A stretch of 64,000 nt of DNA from the NCBI RefSeq assembly GCF_019097595.1, contig NC_080717.1, positions 8,657,501 through 8,721,500 on the forward strand, read 5' to 3'. The notes beneath the pieces were generated by a model. That model was not told the origin of the DNA. It worked only from the letters and a program-made list of their open reading frames with translations, and searched no databases. The stretch comes from Hemibagrus wyckioides. Taxonomy: Eukaryota > Chordata > Actinopteri > Siluriformes > Bagridae. Positions 23,772 to 37,372 of the stretch are shown piece by piece (the first letter of the stretch is position 1; each line of letters starts with the position of its first letter). The position numbers and the translations under genes are program-made.

Positions 23772-24218
23772 GTGTGTGTGTGTGTGTGTGTGTGTGTTCA
23801 AGTGTATTTGTTGTATTGGTTTTTCTGTTCATAGCAGATGTACTCACATCTGGAAAATTCAAAACACATAATCCTACAAATATGCCATGCACGGTGTGAA
23901 AAAAATTACACACATACAAAATATGCCCCCCCCACACACACAATAGTGCACCCACACACACACACACACACACCCTGCTGTGCTATGGGCTATTATACCA
24001 AGAATAAGCAGTTTCCTAACAGAGAGAGAAATTGGTTTGTGAGAGATGGCCTTTCAGCACACTCCTTCCTCCTTTCTCTTGTTATCTTGCTCTGCTTTCT
24101 GCTCTCATTTCCACAAAGGCCCAAAAGAGGGGACTGAAGTCACATGCTCCTTGTTTTTTAGAGTGTACAAACTGCTCCTGAGGCTCCAAAAGGGAAACTA
24201 CACACACACACACACACA
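23772..24218. repeat. CA/TG microsatellites
   Basis: TG run 23772-23798, CA runs about 23930-23972, and a CA run 24200-24218, which lies only about 20 bases from the mgat4b donor at 24236. Confidence 0.9.
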
Positions 24219-24236
24219 AGAAAAGTGTGTACTTAC

Positions 24237-24283
24237 AGGCGCTTGAGGTTGTCAGCAACGCTGTTGGCATACTGCTGGTCTGT
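24237..24283 (-). CDS. mgat4b: mgat4b small internal coding exon (47 bp)
   Basis: This very short exon encodes TDQQYANSVADNLKR plus the first two bases of a Leu codon. It matches the segment after the VIVVFIAE strand in MGAT4B, where human has a similar TDSQYTSAVTENIK-type sequence (from memory). The acceptor is ...gttttgcAG and the donor is GTAAGT, both strong. Phase 0 in and phase 2 out agree with both neighbours. At 47 bp it is too short to appear as an ORF of its own. It was found by searching the intron for the missing part of the protein. Confidence 0.93.
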
Positions 24284-24807
24284 CTGCAAAACAAATGAAG
24301 TGCAATAAAAGTGCAGCCTTCATGTGTTCAGCAAAACCACAACACATTCTGTCCAATTACAATAACGAATATTAGCGAGGACATAAATTGGGGACCGATG
24401 TCGCTGTTGAACTGCTGGATAACCTGCAATGAGTAATAATGATGAATGCATCAGAACGTCTAAGGTGACATATTCTCTGACACATACACACACACACATA
24501 CACGCTGACCATGACATGTCACATCGTTGGGGTCCACTAGACGTTGTTATTTGGCATGTCCTTGAGAGTCCAGCGGGACAGCAGACGGAAAATGACAAAA
24601 GGAGATCACCTGAAGAAGTTTATAAAAACAAAAAGAGATATTTGACAGAAATATAAAGAGAGGAGTGACTGTAGAGTATGGAGGTAGTATGTAAGAGAGA
24701 AAACACCACAGAAGATGCTGTTAGAAGGGAGCGTGGTGTTTTATTCCTCTTATATCACAGCCTTTTGCCAACACTATGCATGTTTAATTTATTAAAGAAT
24801 AAATTTC

Positions 24808-25040
24808 AGCTGCTCTCATTACGGGCTGCTACAGTGGATCATTGATCTGCATATCTGAGTTGGCACAGGTTTTACACCGGATTCCCTTCCTGACACAACC
24901 CTCCCACTGTTATCTGGGCCCGGGACCGGAACTGAGAAGTGCACTGACGTGTGCAGCACTCACCAGCTAGGTCGATGCCCAGGAGAATCGATCCCGTGCC
25001 GCCGCGGTGAGTGCGCAGGATTGTAGACTGGAATGTGAAT
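24808..25040 (-). repeat. SINE-like repeat (family 2), reversed
   Basis: The body has CAGGTTTTACACCGGATTCC and TGACACAACCCTCCCACTGT. A region near AGAATCGATCCCGTGCCGCC looks like a degenerate tRNA T-arm (B box) on the minus strand. It is shared with the copy at 36810-37062. Confidence 0.72.
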
Positions 25041-25379
25041 GAAATAAGCAAATTTCTGTTTTATGTTATAAAAGCTATACACAGCTGTTCTCTCACCAGA
25101 CTTTTTTTTTTATCTTCCCATGTTACCAAGAAACCACAAGTCCTACATCCTGAAGCCTTTTCCTGTGTCAAGAAAACATAGCTACAGCTGTAACGTCAGA
25201 GTGTAACAAAGCACTGGCAGTGGACACTCCTTGCTATACAAACATTTCCCACAGAAAATGTCATTATTACACACAGAGCAGCTTCCAAAAACACATCTCG
25301 ATAGCATAGCTACAACTACAATACCAGAATACAAGATAGAAGCTGCTGTTAGAAAGAAATCAACACCTTTTGATAGATT

Positions 25380-26540
<1,161 letters not shown>

Positions 26541-27788
26541 CACTATATTGCCAAAAGTATTCGCTCACCCATCCAAATAATCAGAATCAGGTGTTCCAAT
26601 CACTTCCATGGCCACAGGTGTATAAAATCAAGCACCTAGGCATGCAGACTGTTTTTACAAACATTTGTGAAAGAATGGGTCGCTCTCAGGAGCTCAGTGA
26701 ATTCCAGCGTGGAACTGTGATAGGATGCCACCTGTGCAACAAATCCAGTCGTGAAATTTCTTCGCTCCTAAATATTCCACAGTCAACTGTCAGCTGTATT
26801 ATAAGAACCTGGAAGTGTTTGGGAACGACAGCAACTCAGCCACGAAGTGGTAGGCCACGTAAACTGACGGAGCGGGGTCAGCGGATGCTGAGGCGCATAG
26901 TGCGAAGAGGTCGCCAACTTTCTGCAGAGTCAATCGCTACAGACCTCCAAACTTCATGTGGCCTTCAGATGAGCTCAAGAACAGTGCGCAGAGAGCTTCA
27001 TGGAATGGGTTTCCATGGCCGAGCAGCTGCACCCAAGCCATACATCACCAAGTGCAATGCAAAGCGTTGGATGCAGTGGTGTAAAGCACGCCGCCACTGG
27101 ACCCTAGAGCAGTGGAGACGCGTTCTCTGGAGTGATGAATCGCGCTTCTCCATCTGGCAATCTGATGGATGAGTCTGGGTTTGGCGGTTGCCAGGAGAAT
27201 GGTACTTGTCTGACTGCATTGTGCCAAGTGTAAAGTTTGGTGTAGGGGGGATTATGGTGTGGGGTTGTTTTTCAGGAGCTGGGCTTGGCCCCTTAGTTCC
27301 AGTGAAAGGAACTCTGAATGCTTCAGCATACCAAGACATTTTGGACAATTCCATGCTCCCAACTTTGTGGGAACAGTTTGGAGCTGGCCCCTTCCTCTTC
27401 CAACATGACTGTGCACCAGTGCACAAAGCAAGGTCCATAAAGACATGGATGACAGAGTCTGGTGTGGATGAACTTGACTGGCCTGCACAGAGTCCTGACC
27501 TCAACCTGATAGAACACCTTTGGGATGAATTAGAGCGGAGACTGAGAGCCAGGCCTTCTCGTCCAACATCAGTGTGTGACCTCACAAATGCGCTTCTGGA
27601 AGAATGGTCAAAAATTCCCATAAACACACTCCTAAACCTTGTGGACAGCCTTCCCAGAAGAGTTGAAGCTGTTATAGCTGCAAAGGGTGGACCGACGTCA
27701 TATTGAACCCCATGGATTAGGAATGGGATGTCACTTAAGTTCATATGCGAGTCAAGGCAGGTGAGTGAATACTTTTGGCAATATAGTG
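26541..27788 (+). mobile_element. Complete Tc1-like transposon (1248 bp) with TA target duplication
   Basis: The element starts CACTATATTGCCAAAAG and ends with the complement, CTTTTGGCAATATAGTG. It is flanked by TA on both sides (26539-26540 and 27789-27790), as expected for the Tc1/mariner superfamily. It sits inside a (GATA)n array, and the same array continues beyond the right end. It carries one transposase reading frame of normal length, broken by a single stop codon. Its only close relative in the window is the truncated copy at 21918-23039. Confidence 0.93.
26675..27706 (+). pseudogene. Tc1-like transposase (DD34E) with one in-frame TGA
   Basis: Tc1 transposases cut and paste their own element at TA sites. 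The frame runs 344 codons including the final stop, the usual Tc1 size. It begins MGRSQELSEFQRGTVIG, followed by a paired-type helix-turn-helix region (KSSREISSLLNIPQSTVS, then GRPRKLTERGQR). The catalytic residues are recognisable: Asp in WSDESRF, Asp in [13 protein letters not shown], and Glu in [11 protein letters not shown]. The second Asp and the Glu are separated by exactly 34 residues. A TGA at 27170-27172, between the first and second Asp, stops translation after SIWQSDG; the frame resumes [14 protein letters not shown] and stays open to 27706. The stop is probably a CGA-to-TGA change (inference). The element cannot make full-length enzyme unless read through. Confidence 0.92.
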
Positions 27789-27835
<47 letters not shown>

Positions 27836-27837
27836 TT
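27789..27837. repeat. Continuation of GATA array 1 after the Tc1 insertion
   Basis: After the right end of the Tc1-like element the GATA units resume for about 50 bp, showing that the element landed inside the array. Confidence 0.93.
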
Positions 27838-28799
27838 ATAGATAGAAGTTGACCAATCAGACTGTGGCACAGAGTGATATTTACAATACACAATATTCAT
27901 CATGACATGTAATTCTGCAGAAATCCATGGAGCCACACAAGTCTAAGTTCATTTTACAGACATATTTCTTGGGGAAAAAAAGGAAAGTGAGTAACAAAAT
28001 GAGCCCCAATGGAGCTGTGGAGCCACTGACACCTGACGATAACCATAAAACTCAGGAAGGTTTATATTAAAGGCTGTTAATACATCACAGTATTGATACT
28101 GTCACATGGTCCTGCTCCATCATGGACCTAAAAGTCATCCTGCTTTTTTCTGCTTCACATTTCTGTCAGTATTTCCTTTATATTGCTTTGTCCTACAAGT
28201 GAGAAGAAAAGCTCTTCAGTTCTGCAGTTGTTTAGAAGAACCGAGTCATCAAACAGACAGCAGTAGAAAAGCTGGGCCATACACACAGACTCAAAGAGGA
28301 GAAACTCTCTTTTTTGAGAAAAAGAGGGAAAAAAGCATTATGATCATAGGATCGTAACAGAATCAAGAGCTAAGTACATGTTGTTTAATGTGGATTTTCA
28401 TACCTGTAGCTTTTAGTCAAGCTTACAGCTACTGATTTATTATACACTCACTCTGTCATGAATCTTCAGGTGAGACGGTTAGAACCGGTTTCTGTATGTG
28501 ACTACACAGAAGAAGAGCACACAGGGAAACTGGTGTATTTCTGCTAACCAGTTGGAAAATGTGATGCAATATGACAAAATCATACCAATAAGCAACACAT
28601 GCTCTTTTCAGATGGCTGTAGGCATCATCTGCACTTATATAACACTGGCTAAGTCCACTGTCCTCAGTTTAACAAGCCACAGACATGAGGATCTGTTTGT
28701 ACCAAACTTTTCTATAACAATGCAAATTTTGCCAAATATTGAATTTAGGATTATTTAGTACATTCATTGTTTAACAGTTTTGTGATGAGAATGCATTTA

Positions 28800-28849
28800 T
28801 ATTGTTTATCTGCAGTATATACATACTGTGTCATCAACTTTGCCTGAAT
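28800..28849. repeat. Unique leader of GATA array 2, copy of 25380-25431
   Basis: Reads TGTTTATCTGCAGTATATAC, then ATACTGTGTCATCAACTT and CCTGAATTAGACAG. It precedes the GACA start exactly as in array 1. Confidence 0.85.
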
Positions 28850-29568
<719 letters not shown>

Positions 29569-29672
29569 TATAATTACAATTAGCCCTACTGTTTTATGAA
29601 TACTCATAGTCTGTCTCATGTTATGAGGAAATCTCATCAAGTGTCCTGATTTTTATGTTTTTTGACACATGA

Positions 29673-29699
29673 CGTGAAGTGAAGTGAAGTGAAGTGAAG
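29673..29699. repeat. (GAAGT)5 short tandem repeat
   Basis: Five GAAGT units in a row. Confidence 0.9.
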
Positions 29700-30095
29700 G
29701 CTTAGCAGAATTAAGAGAGCAGGATGTTAAGACTTTAAAGTTCTGTGGTCGGTTCCAGACACGGTAGGACATGCCAACCCGCTCCAAGGACTGGCCTATA
29801 AATCCTTCTCGCTCAACAAAAGCGTCGGGTTTAACTGAGCCATTAACCGATGAATAAATCATCAAGCAATTACTGGGTCACACGGTCACGCTTTGGCAAG
29901 AGACGGGGGGCAAAATGGCGCCGGCTTAAACACGCTTTTCATTACGGATCGCATGATGGTGATAAATGACACGGAGCTTCCTGTTATTAATCAGAAAAGA
30001 TGTGAGCCTGATCTAAAAACACAGTACAAACTCAGAGCCATGCAGCGTTCACACAAACAACACTGTTTTATCTCCTTACACACTCATGTATGACT

Positions 30096-30135
<40 letters not shown>

Positions 30136-30422
30136 GCACACACACACACACATCAAAGAAGTCTATTTGTGTATTTCTTATTTGTTTATGCAAATAATTT
30201 TGCGTTAAATTGAATATCAATTCAGCACAGTGGAAGAAAAGGATGGATCTAAAGAGAGAGAGGGAGTGTGTGTGTGTGTGTGTGTGTGTGTAATGGTGTG
30301 TAATGGCAGTGCCTCTCCATTGCTCTTTGTGTGCCCTTTTAAAGTCGGGCCGTAATAAAGATGAGAGATGGCATGTGCTTAAACTACACTTAGAGCTGAG
30401 AGTGGAGTCTGGGGACAGGACA

Positions 30423-30457
<35 letters not shown>

Positions 30458-30458
30458 C
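30096..30458. repeat. (CT)n, (CA)n and (GT)n cluster
   Basis: CT then CA run 30096-30152, GA then GT run 30252-30292, and CA run 30421-30458. Confidence 0.92.
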
Positions 30459-30987
30459 AAGTCCTGATAGATCACAGCTTCATTTATCCATTAACTCCAC
30501 CCAGTGTGTTAATTAATGTGAGCTTATTCACACAAACACACATGCAGCTCTGTAAATAAATTCAATCCGTTTTAACAGGTTGATGCAAGCTGTCCTTAGA
30601 GAACGTTATACACTTCGGGGAGGAACCGTATCATTCCTGAGCAAATGTCCATAAAAAGCTGTAAGTCTAAGGCTTTGCTGGTGCAACTGTCTGCCTCGAG
30701 CCACTATTTTATCTGTGTAACTGCTTAATATGGCCTTCTCACTCACGGTTATGTGCTTTACTTGGCAGTCTGTTGCCAGTAACGAGGGCTGGGCGGCATG
30801 TAATATTAAATTCACATCACAATGCACTCTCCAAAATCCACGAGGACTGGCATCAGACCTTTCAAACAATGACCGGCATCATTATTACTCACAGAAGCAA
30901 GCTGTGCTATGCATGGGTTTTTATTAAACTGTTTCTTTACTGTGTGTTTTATTGAAGATTTTATTTTTTAGAAATAAAAGGTGAAAA

Positions 30988-31225
30988 GGGCCGGTCGTAG
31001 CTCAAGTGGTTAAGGCTCTGGGCCCTTGACTGGAAGCTCAGGGTTCAAGCCCCAGCACCGCCAAACTGCCACTGTTGGGTGCTTGAGCAAGGCTTCCAAC
31101 CCACCCTGCTCTAGGGGCGCTGCATCATGGCTGACCCTGCGCTCTGACCACAACCCCTACGGACAGGATATGTGAAGAAAGAATTTCCCGGTGCAGTAAT
31201 GTATATGTAACAATTAAAGACAACT
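30988..31225 (+). repeat. tRNA-derived SINE (family 1), full length
   Basis: The head carries GTAGCTCAAGTGGTTAAGG (A box) and GGGTTCAAGCCCC (B box), spaced as in a tRNA. The body follows (CTTGAGCAAGGCTTCCAACC, GCGCTGCATCATGGCTGACC) and then the tail near AGAAAGAATTTCCCGGTGCA. It stands in the opposite direction to mgat4b transcription. Confidence 0.87.
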
Positions 31226-32405
31226 TAACTCAAAGGTTTCACTCTGAATAACAGTATTTATCTTCTTAGTCTGCTGTGTGATGGCATCCAGGGTTAATTA
31301 TATATAAAAATTTCTGTGGGTTCGTATTAGAAAGTGGGACAATAAAAAAACAAAACAAAACATGGCCTTCTTTTGTTAGCAAGCTAATGTAATTAATGTA
31401 ATTATTTAAGTATATTAAATCTTATGGTGAGTATTATAGACTAAGAGCGAGCAAATACTGTAATAATCTGTATGCTGGTTAAGCTAAACTTGAGATAAAG
31501 CAAATACTTTTAGATACAGCATAACTCATTTAAAGGTAAGCAAAAAAGGTGTTGATTAGATTTGACACCACTTTAGTGAACTCGGTGAACTCGGTTACAG
31601 AGACCATCCTGAATAGGAGTAGGAGGTGTTTTTTTTACTAATAGGAGGTCGGAGAATACAAGGTTAAAAACCTGATGTGATGCAGAGGCGCTTTAGTCCT
31701 TTGTAGAGATTTCTGCCCTGTAAACTCTGCTCAGTCAGAGCAACTTAGAAAGCTAATGCTAACACTGCACTCCGTCATCATGCTAACAGCTTGTAGAATG
31801 CTAAGTAGCAGAGCTGAGCGGAAATAAATAAATAATCCCAGCTATAAATCAGTAATCTAAGGAGGAAATAAGTCTTATACTGGCAACTCAAACACGGTGA
31901 ATGCAACAGTGCTAATGCTGAAACTTTTGCACAGCTACACACCAATACATTAAGCTACTATTACATGTTTCCTGAACCGTGTCTGCTTATAATGACTGCG
32001 GTAGCCTTTACTTTATTTATTTCTGTTATGATTTTTGTTCAGGTTTTTGTTATTATTATGTGTTTTAGGCTGCCTTGTACTGCAACTGATGGCTGATTTA
32101 ATACATGAAATGGGATTTGTTTAGCAGTCCAGGTTCTATTGTTCAGATTTCTTTGAGCTTGTGAGCTAGCGCTCATTTAAAATGGAACGAGCTAGACGCA
32201 ATAAAAAGCCGCAAAAGGACCGAACAATAAACAGCTGTCAAGTGCACGCAGGTAATTTTAATAATCTGAAAAGATCACCCAGAAAACCTAGTTATGTGTG
32301 GAGCTCAGCTCTGGAGACGGAACACTTTTCCGTTTATCTGTTTATGAATCTCCTGAACAGGAGTTTGCTCATTTTTTGACTACGCCAATGTCTATGCCAA
32401 AACGT

Positions 32406-32407
<2 letters not shown>

Positions 32408-32442
<35 letters not shown>
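32408..32442. repeat. (GT)n microsatellite
   Basis: About 17 GT units. Confidence 0.95.
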
Positions 32443-32447
<5 letters not shown>

Positions 32448-32727
32448 AATAATATTCTTAAAATTTGAAATATCCTGCTGCTGGTTACAATTTAATGTCA
32501 TGTTTTAAGTGACTCCCGCAGAGAATTCTCTTGTGTCAGCACCAGCGCCATGTCGTGCAGAGCGAGCATCACTTTTCTCTGATTTATGCCAGAAATGTTT
32601 ACCCTTTAAAAGTGTCTTAAAAATCTTGTAGAGCAGGTGTTCTCAACCTGCCGGTGATCAACACTCCTACATTCTCGCAATCCCTGAATAACATGAAAAT
32701 ATCCGTAAACGTTATAATCATCCGTTG

Positions 32728-33270
32728 CCACTTTATTAGGAATACTCATTCAAGCAGTTATGCAATCAGCCAATTATGTAGCAGAAGAGAAATGTATAAA
32801 ACCTTGCAGATACAGGTCCTTCGGCTAATTTTCACATTAAACTTTCGAATAAAGAAAAAATATTGATCTCACCATCATGTCGTGTCTGACAGGATGGTTT
32901 AAGTATTTCAGGAATTGCTGAACGTTTGGGAATTTACACAAAAACTAAAACATCCAAGTGAGAGATCAGAAGACAATGACCAGCCTTTTCCTAGCTGACA
33001 GGAAGGACAAAGTAACTTAAATAACCACTCTATATAACCAGCATGAGCAGAAAAGCATCTCAGAATGCATAAGACATTAAATCTTGTGGATGAGCAACAG
33101 CAGCACACCAGGTTCCTCTCCAGTCAGGTAAAACAGGAAGCTGAGAGTGTAGTGAGGACACAATCACCAACACTGGAGAGCAGGAAAGTGACCAGGCGAT
33201 GCTTTCTAATCTTCATCTCCGCAGCTACAGACTGAAGGACTGCACCATGTGCTGTTAAGGGTATGGATGT
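32728..33270. repeat. Old dispersed fish repeat, copy 2
   Basis: Begins at a terminal-looking CCACTTTATTAGGAATACTC and then has AATCAGCCAATTATGTAGCA, CTTGCAGATACAGGTCCTTC and AGCATCTCAGAATGCATAAG, in the order seen at 408-1165. A related end (TCCTAATAAAGTGTCCAGTG) also occurs at about 21487-21506. Confidence 0.62.
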
Positions 33271-33512
33271 ACACTGCTAAATAAATACTACAGACAGCCG
33301 AGACAATTTTGTCGAGTTTAAAGTTTGTAACCGGGACTGTGCACTACCACAGATGCCAAAAATGCCACCTTAGCAAGTGACAATACTAAATATAGTACAA
33401 TATATTCTTTGTACTACCTTACTATAAACCAAATCTAAGATTATGAAACAAAATTCTTGATATTTTATTAATATCAAGCTTTAAATTGTCATATTCAGGT
33501 GGATGAATTAAA

Positions 33513-33518
33513 ATAGTA

Positions 33519-33551
<33 letters not shown>

Positions 33552-34010
33552 TGTTCAATTATTATTTAAATATATTTATATTTATTAATATCTCCTGCAG
33601 CACATCCACACCATCTCCTGTGACGCTACACAGAGACATAACCTCATGTCTGAATGTATTTTAAAGTCACTCTAGCAATCTTTTTTTTCTTTGCAATATG
33701 ATTAAAACTGATAGAACTACTTCTTCTAGTTCTAGGTTTAACACAGTGCAAAAAAAGGGCACCAACAAACAGATGGCTGTGGGTGTGTCGCTTTCCCGGC
33801 ATGCACTCGGAGCTTTGTGGGCGGCTGCATCTTAAGAAGCCCATTATGGCTTTAATGATGTGATGTATGGAGAGGTTTCTTAATCACAAGTTGAAGAGAC
33901 ACACACACACACAGACACAGAGAGAGACACACATACACACACACAAATACACAGAGGGAGAGACACACAGACATACAGAGACATACACACACACACACAA
34001 ACACACACTG
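33513..34010. repeat. (AAT)n and CA-rich simple repeats
   Basis: AAT run 33513-33550 and an interrupted ACACAGAC/ACACAC run 33900-34010. The DNA between looks unique. Confidence 0.85.
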
Positions 34011-34933
34011 TCCTCCCATGCACATGCTTGCTTAGTTTGCTAGTCACTGACCTATATGTTTACTCATTTACTCAATCTGTTCTACGTTATGTACCTGTAC
34101 AGGACATGTTCACATACACACGTCCTTCTCATGAGGAATACTCTGAATTACAACCACACACACACACACAGGCTGTGCATATCACTGTGTGTGTGTGTTC
34201 AGCTAGCCAGTATCCTAATTGGTCTGAGCAGAGATGTTAATAAGTTAATGGGGAGTTCTGTTGTAGGCCCAGCAGAAGGGGATTTGTTATCATGGGTCAG
34301 GGCAGTCAGTGGCCAGCCCAGTGAGCAACCCATTAGCTTCATATCACGAGATGGTTTATCAAGACCTGGCAAGATCACCATGGAAACAAGTTCTCTTGTT
34401 AACTTTGCAAGTACACTGACCTTCTCTTCAAGGAGAGGGGAGATCATTGACCCACTAATACTCAAACACACACACACACAGATACTGATACAAACCCATG
34501 GCTATGAAGAAGCCAATTTTCCGATCTAAAAGTTCTGCAATTTGATGTGCCATACTTATAGACACAAAGTGTTTTCGAACAGCAGACCAGTGTGTACATT
34601 TATTTCTGATATCTGAGTTTAAATGGACACTTACAGGTCACTATTATCCACTGTGGGGATGTTGCCTAATTGAGTTAAAGGGGAAAAAAACAGTGAAACA
34701 TATGTAGATGATAAAAAAGCAGGCGAAATCTAATTTGAAAATATATTCCAGACTAGATGAAGCCAGTTCCTGTACATTGTGTAAGATTACACCAGGAGAA
34801 AAGTTGTAATGGCGTGTTGCATGAAGCAGAGGGTGTACTCAGGACTAGATTTCAAATTCCACTCCCGCCTGCTCCTCATGCAAATCCTTCACCACTATAA
34901 AAGAGCTGTGCGTCACGGGAATCCCAGTCCTAC

Positions 34934-35067
34934 CTCGGCGATGAAGACCACGATGACGCAGTCGTCTTTTTCAGCCTGACTCAGCTCTGACATCAGAGAG
35001 CTCAGGGTGTCGGTCAAATAGGAGTGCACCTCCCTCTTCACGCTGGGCACACCCATCACTATCGACA
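34934..35067 (-). CDS. mgat4b: mgat4b internal coding exon, catalytic domain N-part
   Basis: This 134-bp exon begins by completing a Val codon and encodes [18 protein letters not shown], then [18 protein letters not shown], then CVIVVFIAE. The SIVMGxPxVKREV block and the beta-strand VIVVFIAE are typical of the nucleotide-sugar-binding half of GT54 enzymes. The acceptor is ...ctctttcAG and the donor is GTAGGA. The exon leaves in phase 0. It is followed in the gene by the largest intron in the window (about 10.6 kb), which is full of satellite-like and transposon DNA. Confidence 0.95.
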
Positions 35068-35920
35068 CTGAAAGAGAGAAGATTCAGCCAATCAGATGCA
35101 ACGGCGTCAAAGCGAGCCTGTCACATAAATGCAAAGGAATACACATGAAAACGTGTCCTGGCCTAATATTTTCTGACATGCTGCATGTTATCCTTCAAGT
35201 GCATAATGAACGTGTGATGAAAATGAGAAACCAGATGGACAAATGCTGAGAGAGAGAAACTGAAAGCGAGACTAATTGAAAGTGAAAGACAAAGCAAATC
35301 CATGCAGTCAGTAGAGGGAAAGTGTCCAGGAGCTTGCTGCTTTTCATTGCACGACAATTGCCAGCTTACATAAATGAGAGCAAATGGCCTGAATACATTT
35401 ATATATTTTTTCCACATATATTTGCATAAAATCTCCAATTTTTAGCAGCTGGTAGATGATGCATAATGCAGAACAGTAGCCCAGACCCAAAAAGAACCTG
35501 CTAAGGCTTAACCCAGCTGTCTAATGCTCAGACCATGACTATAGATCAAATTCTTAGTGGTCTAATATAGACACATCTGTGGCTTAGTAGGAAATTAGAC
35601 CAACAATCCACAGCCTCATGCTGTTTATGCACAAGCATAGCTGAAAGAGCTGGAATTGAGGCAAACGCTGGGCCCGAGCCAGCAGAGAACAGCAGGTCCT
35701 CTCCTCCTGAAGAGACATCAGGGTCATGAAAAAGGCTCAACAGCTTTTTTTAATGGATAACAAGTGGATAGAAAGAGAGATGTTAAAAGAGTTATAAATA
35801 GTCTCAGAAGAAGAGTGATATGATGAGACTGAAGTGGATCAGAAAAGCACAGTGAGGACCACAGAATCTGATGCAAGCATGATACAAGACAGAGATGAAA
35901 ACACACACACACACACACAC
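35068..35920 (-). other. mgat4b: mgat4b intron, about 0.85 kb
   Basis: Short intron without recognisable repeats except the (GT)10 tract that forms its 5' end (35901-35920, minus-strand reading). Confidence 0.88.
35901..35920. repeat. (CA)10 microsatellite forming an mgat4b splice donor
   Basis: On the minus strand this is (GT)10, and its first GT is the 5' splice site after exon 35921-36064. Confidence 0.93.
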
Positions 35921-36064
35921 CTCCGGTGCGGCCCTGGCCGACATGCACGGCTGGCTGCAGGCTGGTCTCCTTGGCCAGCAGATGGGGCAGGTGGTGGAAG
36001 ATGCTGGGCAGCTGTAGCACATTCTTACTGCTGGTGACGTTCCAGAGCTTCAGCTTGGTTTCAT
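35921..36064 (-). CDS. mgat4b: mgat4b internal coding exon, stem to catalytic domain
   Basis: This 144-bp exon encodes DETKLKLWNVTSS, then LPSIFHHLPHLLAKE, then SLQPAVHVGQGRTG. The HHLPHLL and QPAV-GxGRTG blocks are conserved in GT54 GlcNAc-transferase IV proteins and mark entry into the catalytic domain. NVT is a possible N-glycosylation site. The acceptor is ...gtgacAG. The exon starts with two bases that complete the Asp codon from the previous exon and ends with one base, so phase is kept on both sides. The donor is unusual. The intron starts directly with a (GT)10 microsatellite (35901-35920), so the 5' splice site is GTGTGT rather than GTRAGT. Confidence 0.95.
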
Positions 36065-37192
36065 CTGTCACAGACACACAGTCACACATTTAGCCATCTA
36101 TTCACGGTCAGAAATCGAATGCAGATCAGCGCTGGCTTATTATGCTTCACATAAAATATATACGGTTCATATGATCTTCATTCTCTGAGCTTTTTTCCTC
36201 ACTGCGGTCGTGTGGTCCTTATGTTCAAACAGGCGATTTTCAGTAGGTTGAATTAATGAATGAATGAGTAAATGAATGGATGAGTGTGTAAATGAATGGA
36301 TGAATGATTTTCTGATTTTCTTGCTGTCTTGCTTGAGTTCATAAAGAAGTTGTACAATGAAGAACACAGAGAAACTAAAGATGGATCCATCCCACCCACG
36401 GGAGCCTCCAAGGATAAAGACATAAACACAAAATAAATGTAAAATAAATAGAAAGAGGTTTACAAAGAAGAGTGAAATGTCAACACGATATTAAAAACAG
36501 CATGCCATATGTTCAAGGTCTTAAGACTGAGCCTTATGTATAGGAGCAGTATGTAGTTCCATAGATATTCAGTAAAGACACGGCCCACGTCCACCTGCCT
36601 ACTGTGTGAGGACGATTCCAGCAATTAACAAACAGTCTTTTTGCTGTGAGAACAGCCAGCAATAAACTCCTTTGTCTAGTGAATAAGGCAAGCTACTTTT
36701 TCTTGCTCACTTGTGGTCTTTTTGCCAAAAAAAAAAAAAAAAAAAAGGATTTCAGTATAAATCGATGTTATGATTTTAATACCAATTAAATAATTAACAT
36801 GAAATCATCTGTTGTTGTTGTTCTTCTGGCTGCTCCCTGTTTGGGGTCACCACAGCGGATCATTTGGTCTGCATGTTTCGATTTGGCTCGTTTTACACCA
36901 GATGCCCTTTCTGACACAACCCTCCCATTTTATCCGGACTTGGGACCGGCACAGGGAGTTAACTCTTCAGTGGCTGGATTAGCTCACTGCCCGGGAATCG
37001 AACCCGGGCCACGGCAATGAGAGCACAGGATCCAGCCACTGGGCCACCAGGAGGCTAACATGAAATTGTGTTAAAAATCCAGTTTGTCCAGACAGAACTG
37101 ATGACCATTTTATTTACAGTGTATAAACTACTTTTTAAACCAGAGTTAAAACAAATTCTATGTTCTGTCCACTATAAGTGTCCCTCTCTCAC
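36065..37192 (-). other. mgat4b: mgat4b intron, about 1.1 kb
   Basis: Contains an ATGA-rich stretch near 36255-36305, a poly(A) run (36728-36747) and a tRNA-derived SINE-like copy (36810-37062). Confidence 0.88.
36810..37062 (-). repeat. tRNA-derived SINE (family 2), reversed
   Basis: Contains the same body as the 24.8-kb copy (TTTTACACCAGATGCCCTTT, GACACAACCCTCCCATTTTA). It also has a clear tRNA-like T-arm, CCCGGGAATCGAACCCGGGC, which reads as a B box on the minus strand. It lies between the two most 5' mgat4b exons seen. Confidence 0.8.
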
Positions 37193-37372
37193 CGGACAAG
37201 CTGCTCCATGTACGGTTGATGTCTCGTAGCGCTTGCTTCTCAGCGATGGCTCGCTTGATCTCATCCAGCACCAGGTTGAGCTCTTTGGAGCGTTTCAGGT
37301 TCTCCTGCTCTGCCGAGTGGAGGCGATCTCTCAGAGCCAAGAACTCCCTCTGGTAGATATCAACCACATTAC
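37193..37372 (-). CDS. mgat4b: mgat4b internal coding exon, stem region (probably second coding exon)
   Basis: This 180-bp exon encodes part of GlcNAc-transferase IVb, a Golgi type II membrane enzyme. It adds beta-1,4-GlcNAc to the alpha-1,3-mannose arm of N-glycans, using UDP-GlcNAc. The reading begins VVDIYQREFLALRDRLH and continues through a heptad-like, Glu/Lys/Leu-rich stretch (SAEQENLKRSKELNLVLDE), which I read as the stem coiled coil. It closely matches what I recall of vertebrate MGAT4B and is less like MGAT4A. An N-glycosylation sequon (NRT) lies near the end. The acceptor is ...ctttgtAG and the donor is GTGAGAG. The exon enters with two bases of a split codon and leaves with one. 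The preceding exon, which should carry the membrane anchor, was not found. Confidence 0.95.

Larger units (their letters stand above)
20288..24236 (-). other. mgat4b: mgat4b intron, about 3.9 kb
   Basis: This is dominated by Tc1-like DNA: a deleted copy at 20783-21388, a 5'-truncated transposase copy at 21918-23039, a (TA)n tract, and an HTH-only derivative at 23106-23587. GA, CA and TG microsatellites fill the ends. I see no coding potential other than decayed transposase. Confidence 0.85.

Noticed and set aside
27170..27172. TGA in transposase as a recoded or selenocysteine codon
   Set aside because: Neighbouring codons give no reason for recoding, and the second copy has further frame damage. 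A simple CGA-to-TGA mutation is enough.
30990..31060. tRNA gene-like A and B boxes (also at 2291-2470, 17938-18180, 36810-37062 and 54364-54538)
   Set aside because: No acceptor stem and a long shared body and tail; these are SINEs, not tRNA genes.
34056..34529. 157-codon plus-strand open frame in an mgat4b intron
   Set aside because: Low-complexity His-Thr runs from CA repeats and no domain; likely chance.
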